Part shown: one piece after another, positions 16,169 to 26,600 of the stretch
How the letters are laid out: every line of letters starts with the position of its first letter
Numbering within the stretch: the first letter of the stretch is position 1
Source: Autumnicola psychrophila
Lineage (GTDB): Bacteria; Bacteroidota; Bacteroidia; Flavobacteriales; Flavobacteriaceae
Length of the DNA: 64,000 nucleotides
Direction of reading: 5' to 3'
Assembly: GCF_031846645.1 (NCBI RefSeq)
Contig: NZ_JAVRHN010000015.1
Location: 1-64,000 of the forward strand
The notes under the pieces: generated by a model
Told to the model about the DNA's origin: nothing
Databases searched by the model: none
The model's input: the letters and a program-made list of their open reading frames with translations, nothing else
Translations under genes and position numbers: made by a program

Positions 16169-17971
16169 CTATTTTACAATTAGATAATTCTCAAGCACTA
16201 ATATATCCATCCCGGTATGCATAAAGCAAAGATAAGCATTTTCAGGAGTGTTAACTATTGGTTCATCCTTCACATTGAAGCTTGTATTAATTAGCACTCC
16301 GTTTCCAGTAAGTTTTTTATAGGCTTGTAATAAGTTCCAAAACCTTGGATTCATGCTTTTTTTCACAACCTGGACCCTGGCAGAAAAATCTGTATGGGTA
16401 ATTGCAGGTAATTTGGACTTAACTAAGTTACGTTTTTCTTCAAGGCTAAGTTCATCAAAATTATTCGGTAATTTTTTTACTAGTGATCTTTTAAGCTCAT
16501 TAGTAAATAACATATAATAAGACTGTTTTCCTTGTTCAAAATAAATGTCATAATCTTCCTCACATACTGCTGGGGCAAAGGGTCTAAAACTTTCTCTAAA
16601 TTTAATCTTTAAATTCAGTTTAGACTGCATATCACTATCTGTTGCATCTGCTAAAATACTTCTGTTGCCCAATGCTCTGGGACCAAATTCTGTTCTTCCC
16701 TGAAACCAGCCAATTACTTTTTTTTCAGCAATATAATTTGCAATTTCTTTATATAAGTCTTCTGAGGATTCAAAATATTGGAAGTTGCATTTATTTTTCC
16801 TCAAAACTCTTTCAATTTCGAGATTTGAAAAATTGGGCCCTAAGTAATTATTAAAGGGGTCGTGCAAACCAGAGAAAGTTAAATTAGATTTAAGATAATT
16901 AGTTGATAATGCAGCTCCTATTGCGCCCCCGGCATCGCCTGCAGCTGGTTGAATATAAATGTCTTTAAAAATTTTCTGATGATATAAAGTTGAATTGGCT
17001 ACACAATTAAGAGCAACACCTCCGGCCAAACATAGATAATCGGCATTTGTTTGTTGTTTGACGTGTATGATCATTTTAACCAGCACTTGTTCTAAAATTT
17101 TTTGAACAGCAAAAGCCAGGTCGGCATGAACTTGGGTTAAAGTTTCCTGGGGCTTTCTTTTTCTAAATTGAAACAATTTCTCCCATTTTTTTGGGTTTAC
17201 CATCCGTAATCCAACGGGGTATTCAAAATAATCTGTATTTAATTTAATTGAACCATCGTCTTTAATGTCAATTAATTTTTCTTTGATAGTATCAATAAAC
17301 TGAATTACCCTACCAGACTTTGCATTACTATAAGGCGCGAGCCCCATCATTTTGTATTCACCTTTATTCACTTCAAATCCCAGGAAATAAGTGAATGATG
17401 AATAAAATAAACCTATGGAATCTGGAAATTGCAATTCTCCCATTATTTTTATTCCTTTTTCACCGCAAGCGATTCCATAAGAGGTTGTAGTCCATTCACC
17501 AACACCATCAACTGTTATAAATGCACTTTTTTTAAATGGTGATGTATAAAATGCACTAGCAATATGGGATAAATGATGTTCTGGAAAAACTATATCAATT
17601 TTAGAAACTTTACTAATTTTATATATCTGCCTTAATCTTTTTCTTATAATCTGCTTAATAAATAGTTTTTCCTTTAACCAAACAGGCATAGCTTTTACAA
17701 AGGATTTAAAACCTTTGGGCGCAAAGGCATAATAGGTTTCCAATAACCTTTCAAATTTTAAAAAAGGCTTATCATAAAATGCTATTGCATCTATATCACC
17801 TAGATCAAAACCAGATTCATTAAGACAAAATTTAATGGCTTCTTCAGGAAAAGAGGCGTCATTCTTTATCCTGGTAAAACGTTCTTCCTGCGCGGCATAC
17901 AGAACTTTACCATTCGAAATAATAGCAGCAGCCGAATCATGGTAATATGCGGAAATACCAAGAATTTTCAT
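16169..17971 (-). CDS. carbamoyltransferase, NodU/CmcH family
   Basis: This 600-aa enzyme of the NodU/HypF-YrdC-related family transfers a carbamoyl group from carbamoyl phosphate to a hydroxyl of a sugar or other metabolite via a carbamoyl-adenylate. The N-terminal ASKHA-like part shows GISAYYHDSAAA (about residues 5-16) and the metal/ligand motif EHHLSHIASAF (about 127-137). The C-terminal domain has GWFQGRTEFGPRALGNRS (about 417-434). The length is typical. It is the first gene of the operon with the DUF5989 and SxtJ-like proteins and faces the SGNH hydrolase. The substrate cannot be told. Association with a surface glycan or lipid is inferred from membrane partners and the neighbouring esterase. 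Confidence 0.93.
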   Translation of the reverse strand: MKILGISAYYHDSAAAIISNGKVLYAAQEERFTRIKNDASFPEEAIKFCLNESGFDLGDIDAIAFYDKPFLKFERLLETYYAFAPKGFKSFVKAMPVWLKEKLFIKQIIRKRLRQIYKISKVSKIDIVFPEHHLSHIASAFYTSPFKKSAFITVDGVGEWTTTSYGIACGEKGIKIMGELQFPDSIGLFYSSFTYFLGFEVNKGEYKMMGLAPYSNAKSGRVIQFIDTIKEKLIDIKDDGSIKLNTDYFEYPVGLRMVNPKKWEKLFQFRKRKPQETLTQVHADLAFAVQKILEQVLVKMIIHVKQQTNADYLCLAGGVALNCVANSTLYHQKIFKDIYIQPAAGDAGGAIGAALSTNYLKSNLTFSGLHDPFNNYLGPNFSNLEIERVLRKNKCNFQYFESSEDLYKEIANYIAEKKVIGWFQGRTEFGPRALGNRSILADATDSDMQSKLNLKIKFRESFRPFAPAVCEEDYDIYFEQGKQSYYMLFTNELKRSLVKKLPNNFDELSLEEKRNLVKSKLPAITHTDFSARVQVVKKSMNPRFWNLLQAYKKLTGNGVLINTSFNVKDEPIVNTPENAYLCFMHTGMDILVLENYLIVK

Positions 17972-18065
17972 TTAAATTAAATTTTACCGTTTTATGATTT
18001 AAAATGTAAAAAGCGTTATCATTGGATTAGCTGTTGTGCCGTTTTCTTTATAAATCTACCAAAAC

Positions 18066-18100
18066 AAAAGAGGTCATCTATTTTCCAGACAACCTCTTTT
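18066..18100 (-). terminator. terminator after the SusC/SusD operon
   Basis: Stem AAAAGAGGT/ACCTCTTTT with a 17-base loop is followed on the minus strand by TGTTTT. It lies just past the susD-like stop codon. Confidence 0.75.
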
Positions 18101-18173
18101 TTAATTATTAAATCAAATTTTTTATTCAGACTACCTTTGTTTTAGGCACTGCTTAAAAGCTCTTTATTAGATT

Positions 18174-20135
18174 TTAATTATATCCGGGGTTTTGGTAAGC
18201 AGCTTTTTCAGCTTCAGTCATTTCCATTCCATCCAGTTGACCTTGAGGAATAGGACGTAAATAATGAAAAGGCTGAATGTCACGATTTATGGTCATTGGT
18301 GTGTGGTCTCCTTTATCGGAACCTGCAATGGTATAAGTTCTAGCCCTCTCTTCCCATTTCTGAGTGCGGGTGAGGTCATACCACCGTATACCTTCCCCAT
18401 AGTACTCCCTTGTTCTTTCATCGAGGATATAGTCGATTGTAATTACGGCTGGTGTATTTGCAATTAATTCATCGCTATAGTCTTCAATTTTTTCTTCTTG
18501 CTGGTTATTGCTATACCTCCATTTACCGGCACGACCACGAATAACATTGATAAGTTCTCTAGCAGTTTTTCCCGCTTCAGTATTTGCTCCTTTTACGGCA
18601 GCTTCCGCAGCAACGAAATACAATTCAGAAAATTTTGCCACAGGAAAAGGCCTTGTGTAAGTGACATTTGCCTGTCCTAGGGTTTGACCATTGTCTGTGC
18701 GATGAGGGCCCAATTTCCATAGGCCAGGATACATGTACCTACTAATCCCCTGAGGAGCGACTACCCAATCCGCCCTGTCCGGAATAATGCCCCCTCCTAC
18801 ATTACTTAACCCTCCTCCTTCCGGGTAGGAAATATTACCGGGATTATTATCCAGGAATGTAAGTGCGGGATCTTCCATTGTAATAGGCAAAAAGTTTGCA
18901 TTATATAAAACATCGGAACTAATATTGTTCCGGTTCCAGTTACCACGATAGATCGTAGTGAATGTGCCGTCATAACGGGAGTCGGTTGATTTGTTGGCAA
19001 AAGTGTTTATAATGGTTTCTTGGGTTGTAGCTACACCCGTCCATGGTCGGCCATACTTCTGTACCGCTTCACGTCCAACGGTTACCACTGGTTGCCATTC
19101 AGAGGGATCTTCAGAACTTCTTATTTCAGTGTAATTCCATGTAGCAAACCAGGGTGCGAAATTTCCGGGAGAACCACCGGAGCCCCATCCATTAACAGCA
19201 GCACCATTAAATAAAGAACTGAATTCCGTATGGTCGGCATATAATAACCATTCTTTATTTCTTTCATTTTCTCCACTGTGCACGTCGTAATAATATTCTA
19301 ATAATCCAACTGAACCTGGACTTAGCTCAATTCCATCAACAGCTACATCATATGCTTTTTGGTAATAATACTGGGCATCATGTCCATCAGGATCCGTTCT
19401 CGTTGTTTCGGGATAGGTAGGAATATTTTTCGGATTTTCTAGCCACCAAGCATAGGTTAAATATGCTTTTGATAACGTCAATCGTGCTAAGGTTTTATTA
19501 GCGGTTCCTGTTAACCGCGAGGTCTCCGGCAAATCTTCAACTGCTCGAATTAAATCCGGAAATATAGCTTTTGTATAAACTTCCGGTACTGTATTTCGTA
19601 CAGAGGTACGGGCAGTAGATCTGTTAAACTGTAGTTCGCCAGCACCGAGATCCAAAGGCACACCACCAAAGTTCTTAACGAGTAAAGAATAATAAAATCC
19701 CCTAAAAAAACGAGCTTCCGCTACAAGTTCATCAGAAATCGTCCCTACCTCTTCTGCATTTTCAATAATACCGTTCGCCGTGTTGATGCTGGGAAAAACG
19801 CTCCATATAGCTCCGTAGGGATTCTGGGTAGATGAAAGATTTCCTACACCAGACAGATCAGCATTCTTTGAATCATTATTGACATTTGCTCCATACGTAC
19901 TTTCATCAGTTCCCGATTGAACACCGGCGTAATAATATCCATTGCCGTAGATATAGCGCAATCGCTCATATAAAGAAGTAATACCTCCCTCAACACCTTG
20001 CTCGGTTTGAAAAAATTCTGGTGTAAAGATGCTTCGTGGTTGTTCTTGTAGAACATCCTCAGAACAACTTCCGAAAAGAATGACCAGAAGCATACTTAAA
20101 ACTAAAACTTTTTTGTTTTTTGATTTTTTCATCAT
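18174..20135 (-). CDS. SusD/RagB-family nutrient-binding outer-membrane lipoprotein
   Basis: This 653-aa lipoprotein has lipobox FGSC (Cys about residue 24) and the usual SusD layout. The TPR-rich N-terminal half contains TARTSVRNTVPEVYTKAIFP and LARLTLSKAYLTYAWWL. The family C-terminal signature is IDYILDERTREYYGEGIRWY, followed by FHYLRPIPQGQLDG and YQNPGYN. It caps the SusC transporter on the cell surface and captures oligosaccharides. It lies eight bases after the susC-like stop in one operon controlled by the LacI-type site at 23317. At 653 aa it is on the long side for the family, in the range seen for larger or branched plant glycans, though the ligand is not determinable. Confidence 0.95.
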   Translation of the reverse strand: MMKKSKNKKVLVLSMLLVILFGSCSEDVLQEQPRSIFTPEFFQTEQGVEGGITSLYERLRYIYGNGYYYAGVQSGTDESTYGANVNNDSKNADLSGVGNLSSTQNPYGAIWSVFPSINTANGIIENAEEVGTISDELVAEARFFRGFYYSLLVKNFGGVPLDLGAGELQFNRSTARTSVRNTVPEVYTKAIFPDLIRAVEDLPETSRLTGTANKTLARLTLSKAYLTYAWWLENPKNIPTYPETTRTDPDGHDAQYYYQKAYDVAVDGIELSPGSVGLLEYYYDVHSGENERNKEWLLYADHTEFSSLFNGAAVNGWGSGGSPGNFAPWFATWNYTEIRSSEDPSEWQPVVTVGREAVQKYGRPWTGVATTQETIINTFANKSTDSRYDGTFTTIYRGNWNRNNISSDVLYNANFLPITMEDPALTFLDNNPGNISYPEGGGLSNVGGGIIPDRADWVVAPQGISRYMYPGLWKLGPHRTDNGQTLGQANVTYTRPFPVAKFSELYFVAAEAAVKGANTEAGKTARELINVIRGRAGKWRYSNNQQEEKIEDYSDELIANTPAVITIDYILDERTREYYGEGIRWYDLTRTQKWEERARTYTIAGSDKGDHTPMTINRDIQPFHYLRPIPQGQLDGMEMTEAEKAAYQNPGYN

Positions 20136-20143
20136 ATTTTTTA

Positions 20144-23100
20144 TTAAAATGATACATTAAGACCTACGATAAAGTTTCGGGTTGTAGGAGTATTCGTGCC
20201 TATTGTTAGTAATCTTCGAAGATTATTACTTAATGGAACCGCGGCATTTTCATTTCCATAAGAATTGGTTTCTGGGTCCATTCCCGAAAAATCATTATAA
20301 GGTGAAAATAAAACAAAGGGGTTTTGAGCGGTCAAATATAGTCGTAACCTGTTCAGGCCGTTCGCCTCTAACCACTGTTCATTATCAAAATTATAGCCTA
20401 AGGTAATGGTTCTTAATTTTAAATAAGAAGCATCAAAATAGGATAAAGAATTGAGATATTTTGGTTGATCACCACCAATACCGCCTGGTTTGGGAAACAT
20501 AGCGTCAGTGTTCTCAGGTGTCCAATAGTCCACATCGATATTACCTCTTCTCCCGCTTAAAATGTTTAAGTAACCATTTGCACCATAAGGTGTTGCTATT
20601 AATAAACCACCACTTTGAAAAACTCCTACCATAGAAAGATCAAGATTTTTATAAGATAGTCGCGTATTAAAACCACCCTGAAAATCAGGTTGCATATCCA
20701 TGATTTGTCTGTCATCTGGACCTATAGCCCTTGTTGGGGAGCCGTCTGCATTGAAATCACCTGTATATTTAACCCTGACCATACCTTCGTTGCCACCTGG
20801 TTCGTATGTTTGAAGAAATTCATAACCTTCATCCCCCTCGTTCCATAATCCTATTGCTTCATAATCATAAATGACATTAATTGGGTTTCCCACAAACCAC
20901 CAGTTGCTTTCGTCCCTTTCCTGCCCGGATGCTAATTTTGTTAGCTCATTTCGATTACGATAGAAATTTACACCCACATCCCAGGAAAAACCATCAGGGT
21001 TGTCCAGGATAATTCCGTTTAGTGAAGCTTCAAATCCTTTATTAGTTGATTCCCCAATGTTAGCGATGTAACTATTTACACCGGAAGTTGTTGGGAGACC
21101 TACGCGAAATAATAGATCTTTTGTCCTAGTATCATAGTACTCTAATGTACCTGTAAGCCGATTTGTAAACAGACCAAATTCAAGTCCAAGGTTATAGGAG
21201 GTTGAATATTCCCATCCAAGATTATCATTTGGTAATTCTGAAACAAAGAGTCCAGTTGTATATGTATCTCCGAAATTATAGGGTCTGGTACTTAACAAAC
21301 CAAGTGTGGAATAGGGGTCAATGGATTGATTCGATGCGGTACCATAACCAGCGCGTATCTTAAGTAAATTTAGGTAATCTACGTCTTGCATAAAAGATTC
21401 GTTATGGATGTTCCATCCTGCAGAAATTGCAGGATATGAAACCCATTTGTTGCCTTCCGATAACCTTGAAGACCCATCATAACGATAACTAGCAGATAGC
21501 ATATACCGAGAATCATAGGAGTACATTACGCGACCCATAACCGATTGAAGTCCACTTTTAAGGTACGCTTGTTGATTAGGATCAACAATTGGCTGTTCGT
21601 TGGCTCTACCTAAGTTGAAGTACTGAAAAGCATCAGCTGGAATATCATTAGCGTTCACTTGAGATCTGTAATACAAGTTTTCAGAAGAGGAGTAAAGAGC
21701 TAATAAATTTAGATCATGCTTTTCTGCGAAGGTTTTATCATAGGTAAGCAAATTTTCTGCGGTCCAATCGAAGGTATGAGAATTTGTTATGGAAGCATTA
21801 GAAATTGTTGATTCATTTGTGCTGAATACTCCTTCTCCCTGGTAATAGCCTCCATTACTCTGCCTATAATTTAATCCTAAATTTAAACGATAGCTCAAAC
21901 CTTCAATACCGGGTATTTTCACTTCAGCAAAAATGGAATTGTAAGAACCAAAGCCTCTTGTTTTATCCACATAGCTATCCCCTAAATCATTGAGTGACTG
22001 GCTTGTATAAACCCACTGCTCATCAAGAGGCATGCTGATAACTCTCTTTAAAGAACCATCTTCATTATATGGACTGGCAATTGGAGAACTATTTAATGCG
22101 CCATACATTCCAATGCTATTGCCATTACTCACTGAGTAATTGTTGTTAGTTGTAAGGCCTACACGGAGAAATTCCCCTATACTTTGGTCAACAGAAGCTC
22201 TTAGAGATATTCGCTCGTAATATTGTAGTGGCAGCACAGCCTCATCCTTATTGTAGTCCATACCTGCGCTATAGGAACCATTTTCAGTTCCTCCTACAAC
22301 GCTAACATCGTGATTTGTTGTTAAAGCAGATTCATAAAGCAAATCCTGCCAATCAGTATTTATATCGTTAGATTCATCCAAAGTATTATCATAAATTCCG
22401 GCCTCTTCTCGGAGCTCAACAAAATCAGGACCGTTCATCATAGGATATTTACCAAAAACACTTTTTAAACCTACAAACCCATTATACCTAAATTCTGCTT
22501 CGCCTTTTTTTCCTTTATTTGTAGTAATTAAAACAACTCCATTGGCACCCCTAGATCCATAAATTGCAGTGGCAGAAGCATCTTTAAGTATATCTAGACT
22601 TTTAATATCCGAAGGGCTAATATCCGCTATAGATCCAGCAAATGGAATTCCATCCAGAACAATTAAAGGGTCGTTGCTTGCATTTAATGAGCGTGTACCT
22701 CTGATACGGATTTGTAACGGGGCTCCCGGTTTAGAGGATGAGGGTGACAATTCTACACCTGCAAGACGTCCTTGCAAGGCCTGAGTAACGTTTGAGGAAG
22801 GAACTTCTTTTAATTCATCACCTTGAATAGAAGCAACAGATCCTGTTACTGATTCCTTTCTTTGGGCACCATAACCGATTACCACTATTTCATCCAGAGC
22901 CTCAGTGTCTTCGCGCATAACAACGTCGATATTATCTCGGTTATTAACCGGAACACCTTGAGTGATAAAGCCAATAAAACTAAATTCCAGAACTGAATTG
23001 GCAGGAACATTGTTTAGAGTATATTCACCATTAAAGTTTGTAGTGGTCCCGTCCGTACTTCCCTTAATAACAACTGTTACTCCGGGAAGTGGGCCTGCAT

Positions 23101-23224
23101 CATCAGTTACGGTCCCGCTTACTGTGATGTTCTGGGCATGAGCACCAAAACCAATGATCAAAAATAAGAAGAAGAGTAACTTCTTCCAGAGGTGATTGTC
23201 AATAATTTGTAATTTTTTGTTCAT
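20144..23224 (-). CDS. SusC/RagA-family TonB-dependent outer-membrane transporter
   Basis: This 1026-aa protein imports oligosaccharides across the outer membrane. In order it has a signal peptide ending GFGAHAQ (about residue 31), a carboxypeptidase-regulatory-like domain (VSGTVTDDAGPLPGVTVVIK, about 35-110) and the TonB box region DEIVVIGYG (about 112-121). The plug has the RagA signature GVELSPSSSKPGAPLQIRIR and LNASNDPLIVLDGIPF. A 22-strand barrel ends FIVGLNVSF. All hallmark segments are present. It is the first gene of the SusC/SusD operon, with a LacI-type palindrome about 95 bases upstream of the start. Confidence 0.97.
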   Translation of the reverse strand: MNKKLQIIDNHLWKKLLFFLFLIIGFGAHAQNITVSGTVTDDAGPLPGVTVVIKGSTDGTTTNFNGEYTLNNVPANSVLEFSFIGFITQGVPVNNRDNIDVVMREDTEALDEIVVIGYGAQRKESVTGSVASIQGDELKEVPSSNVTQALQGRLAGVELSPSSSKPGAPLQIRIRGTRSLNASNDPLIVLDGIPFAGSIADISPSDIKSLDILKDASATAIYGSRGANGVVLITTNKGKKGEAEFRYNGFVGLKSVFGKYPMMNGPDFVELREEAGIYDNTLDESNDINTDWQDLLYESALTTNHDVSVVGGTENGSYSAGMDYNKDEAVLPLQYYERISLRASVDQSIGEFLRVGLTTNNNYSVSNGNSIGMYGALNSSPIASPYNEDGSLKRVISMPLDEQWVYTSQSLNDLGDSYVDKTRGFGSYNSIFAEVKIPGIEGLSYRLNLGLNYRQSNGGYYQGEGVFSTNESTISNASITNSHTFDWTAENLLTYDKTFAEKHDLNLLALYSSSENLYYRSQVNANDIPADAFQYFNLGRANEQPIVDPNQQAYLKSGLQSVMGRVMYSYDSRYMLSASYRYDGSSRLSEGNKWVSYPAISAGWNIHNESFMQDVDYLNLLKIRAGYGTASNQSIDPYSTLGLLSTRPYNFGDTYTTGLFVSELPNDNLGWEYSTSYNLGLEFGLFTNRLTGTLEYYDTRTKDLLFRVGLPTTSGVNSYIANIGESTNKGFEASLNGIILDNPDGFSWDVGVNFYRNRNELTKLASGQERDESNWWFVGNPINVIYDYEAIGLWNEGDEGYEFLQTYEPGGNEGMVRVKYTGDFNADGSPTRAIGPDDRQIMDMQPDFQGGFNTRLSYKNLDLSMVGVFQSGGLLIATPYGANGYLNILSGRRGNIDVDYWTPENTDAMFPKPGGIGGDQPKYLNSLSYFDASYLKLRTITLGYNFDNEQWLEANGLNRLRLYLTAQNPFVLFSPYNDFSGMDPETNSYGNENAAVPLSNNLRRLLTIGTNTPTTRNFIVGLNVSF

Positions 23225-23635
23225 AATTTAGTATTTAGTGTTGGAATTGGATAAATGCAAAAAAACGCTCTTAATTACTCTTAAAAGTTGATAAATATAC
23301 AGAAATATTCCCATAGCGCAATCGGTTGTGTAGATAATTTGTGAATTTTTATAATTTTAACATAAAGCCATTGCTGTTAATATGAAGCATTCTGAAAACA
23401 GGTTGTATGTCTTAAGTAGGCTTTTGTTGAAATGTAACTGTAAACCAAATCAGGCATATCTTTTCTGACCTATTCCAGACCTTCCTGACCATTTTTGATG
23501 ATTATTTTTTTACAATCAGGATCTAATAGATAGTAATACAAAATTCCATTTTGGGTTTATCTTATTCAATCATAAGAGATTTTTACGCAGTTCCCTAATT
23601 TCCAGGGCTGTAGATTTGGCTCTTTTTTGAATCAA
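23225..23635. other. intergenic region carrying the susC promoter
   Basis: It holds the LacI-type site (23317-23330). On the minus strand a TATATTTATC block follows, which resembles the Bacteroidota -7 element TAnnTTTG. The remaining 300 bases towards the ASPIC gene show no ORF or clear structure. Confidence 0.55.
23317..23330 (-). promoter_or_regulatory. LacI-type operator in front of susC
   Basis: CGCAATCGGTTGTG is a near-palindrome centred on CG. It is identical to 30608-30621 and closely matched at 35245. A GATAAATATACA-type block lies exactly 27 bases to its left here and at 30581, indicating a shared promoter layout. An operator or activator function is inferred. Confidence 0.75.
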
Positions 23636-26600
23636 TTACTTCCTTTTAAAGATGGTGAGTGGACCGTTGTTGTTGGCCATAATGTAGTGGGCTTCTTCTC
23701 TTATCTTAATACCTGCCATTCCCTTTACATTATAGCCGTTATAGAAACTTATATCCCTTTCAGGTTGTAAATTTCCTTCGGAATCTGAAACTAAAATATA
23801 GCCTGTGTTAGAATCGTACCTTATAGTCTCTACTTCAGCCTCAAAAATTCCTCCAACACCAAGAATATCGGGAAAACCATCGTCGTTTATGTCTGTTATC
23901 TGAAAATCCATTGTAGGGCCAATTTGGGCCTTAGTTGGTAACTTCTTTTTTGTAAAGCTGCCATCTCCATTATTTATCGCAATAATAGAACTGAATGTGT
24001 ATACTTCTTTATGATAGGAGTTGGAAATTTCTTCTTCCCCATAAATGTCTTGTAGCGATGAAGAGGCAAATTCTTCATAAGTCGGTATTTTTTCGCTAAC
24101 AAAGGGGTTTTGTGCTGTAGAACATTCCTTTCCCCGTACTGGCACTAATTTACCCTTGTAAACCTTGCTCAATACCATATCGTAGGTGTTGTTGTCGTCA
24201 AAATTATTTCCGTAGATATGGAGTGGTTTTTCTTCAGAAGGGTGAAATTTGTTGTTCTCTCCCAGGTTACCTACTAAATAGTCCATATCTCCATCTTTTT
24301 CAATATCAACTTCCTTAACAGTATTCCACCAGCCTTCAGTTTTATCAAAATCTGTTATGGATTTAAGTGCAAATTTGCCATTTCTGTTCTCCAGAATGCT
24401 TATTGGAAACCATTCCCCAACAACAACAAGATCCTCATCATCATCATTGTCATAATCTGAAAAAATCAGGTCGTTTACTATACCTATTTGCAGTAGTTCC
24501 TGGGCGATTTCCTGGGTGATATCCTTAAAATGCCCATTTTCGTTCTCCAGGAGGTAAGATCTTGGTGCTAAAGGATATTTTCCGGGGATATGATGGCCGC
24601 CAATGGCGAGATCAAGGTCTCCGTCGTTGTCAAAATCTGTTGCGCGGACGGTTTTTGAGCTAGTGCTCATTTTCGGCAATTTTCGGCTTACAGTAAAGTT
24701 TCCGTTGCCATCATTAATATAGAGCCGGTCCTGTAGAAGGGGATCATTCTCGTCTAGTTCATAACCGCCACTGGTTACATACAAATCGAGATCCTCATCA
24801 CCATCGGCATCAAAGAAAAGAGCGGCATTATCTTCAAAATCTTTCTCTTTTTTCCAAAATTGCCGATTTATACTTTCAAATCTCCCTATTTTATGCTGAA
24901 TATACATTTGAGCAGCCTGTCCTGCTGCACCACCAATAAAAAAATCATCAAGACCGTCGTTGTTGATATCTGCAACCTGAAGCGCAGGGCCTTGTTCTGA
25001 AAGTTTTTGAGGGAGTAAAGCCTGCCTCGAAAAATCATTAAAAGTGTTTTCTTCATGTTTAAAGTTAATTCCAAGCCTTTGTGGATCTACAGATGTGAAA
25101 TTTTGAGTTGACCTTAAGGGTTGCTCTTTGTCACCTTTATATTGCTTTTTGCTGAAGCTAATTGTTTGATTTGGCTCTATATTTTCTGCGGCCAGAACCG
25201 AATTGTCTCCCCAAATCACCTCAATCCTGTCAATTTCTGTTTCTTCACCTATCCCAAAATTCAGGATGTTACTTACTGAGGATTGGTACCCCCTGGAGGT
25301 ATAAAGAACCTGATATTGTTGATTTTCAGGGGTGTACACTTTTACTTTTGTACCAATACCATTAATATTATTTTCACTTCCTGTGAGTTTTATATTAATA
25401 AAATTACCTACAGAATTGTTTTTATAGACAGCTGCATTTCCAGAAGAATTGTTAAGAACCAGATCCAGGTCACCGTCATTATCAAAATCGGCATAAGCAA
25501 CGCCATTTGTATTTATTTTTTTATCTAATCCCCAGTTACTGGTGCTATTTTCAAAAGTTAAATCGCCGTTGTTTTTAAAGGCGTAGTTAGAAAGTTCATC
25601 AGAAGGCATAAATTTCATCATTTCAGAAAAGGTAACATTTTCCTGTTCTTGCTGAAGTTCTCTTACCCTTGTCCTGTAATCCTGGTTCCCGAGTTCCCGT
25701 TCTATTCCGTTTGAAATAAATATATCTTTAAATCCGTCATTATCAAAATCGGCAATTAAAGGTGCCCAGCTCCAGTCGGTTTTTGAAATACCGGCCAATT
25801 GGCCAATGTCGCTAAAAGAACCATTACCATTGTTGAGTTGCAGGACGTTGGACATGTACGCATAGTGGTAACCGGAATTTACCATCATTTGGAAACCTTC
25901 AGTATTCATGCTCGCCATATTCTGCTTCCCACGCTGATGATCTTCCGCCAGCATATCCAGCACCAGAAGGTCGGGTAGAAAGTCGTTGTTGATGTCGGCA
26001 TAATCAGAACCCATGCTGTTGTAGGAAATGTGCTTAAAACGGGTATTGATCTGGTTAGAGAAGGTTCCGTTCTTGTTGTTGATGTAAAGAAAATCGGGAC
26101 CAATATAGTCGTTGGCCACATAAACATCTGGCCAGTCGTCGTTGTTAAAATCACCAATAGAAGCGCTAAGACCCCATTCTTTGTTGATAATCCCTGCCTG
26201 TAGTGTGATATTGGTGAAATTTCCACCGTCGTTGCGAAACAGGTGGTCTGAGGTTTCAGGGAAATATTGTTTTTCGCCCGTAGGCTCAATTTTATTCGTG
26301 TTCCCAAAATCAGGGCGGTGGTTTACCAGGTACATGTCCAGGTCACCATCTTTGTCAAAATCAAAAAAGTAAGCCTGAATAGAGAAACCATTATGATCCA
26401 GTCCCCACTTTTCGGCTTCATCTTTAAAAGTTCCGTCTTTTTGATTAATGAACAATATGTTCTTCCGAAGTTCATTATTTTCAATAGAGGCAGATTTACA
26501 TACGTAGATATCCATCCATCCATCGTTATTAATATCTATCATAGTAACTCCGCTGGTCCAGCCATTGCTGTCTTCTATTCCGGCTTCTGCCGTCACATCT

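Noticed and set aside
18264..19214. Open frames on the opposite strand within susD
   Set aside because: They are shadows of the SusD reading frame with no recognisable domain or start context.
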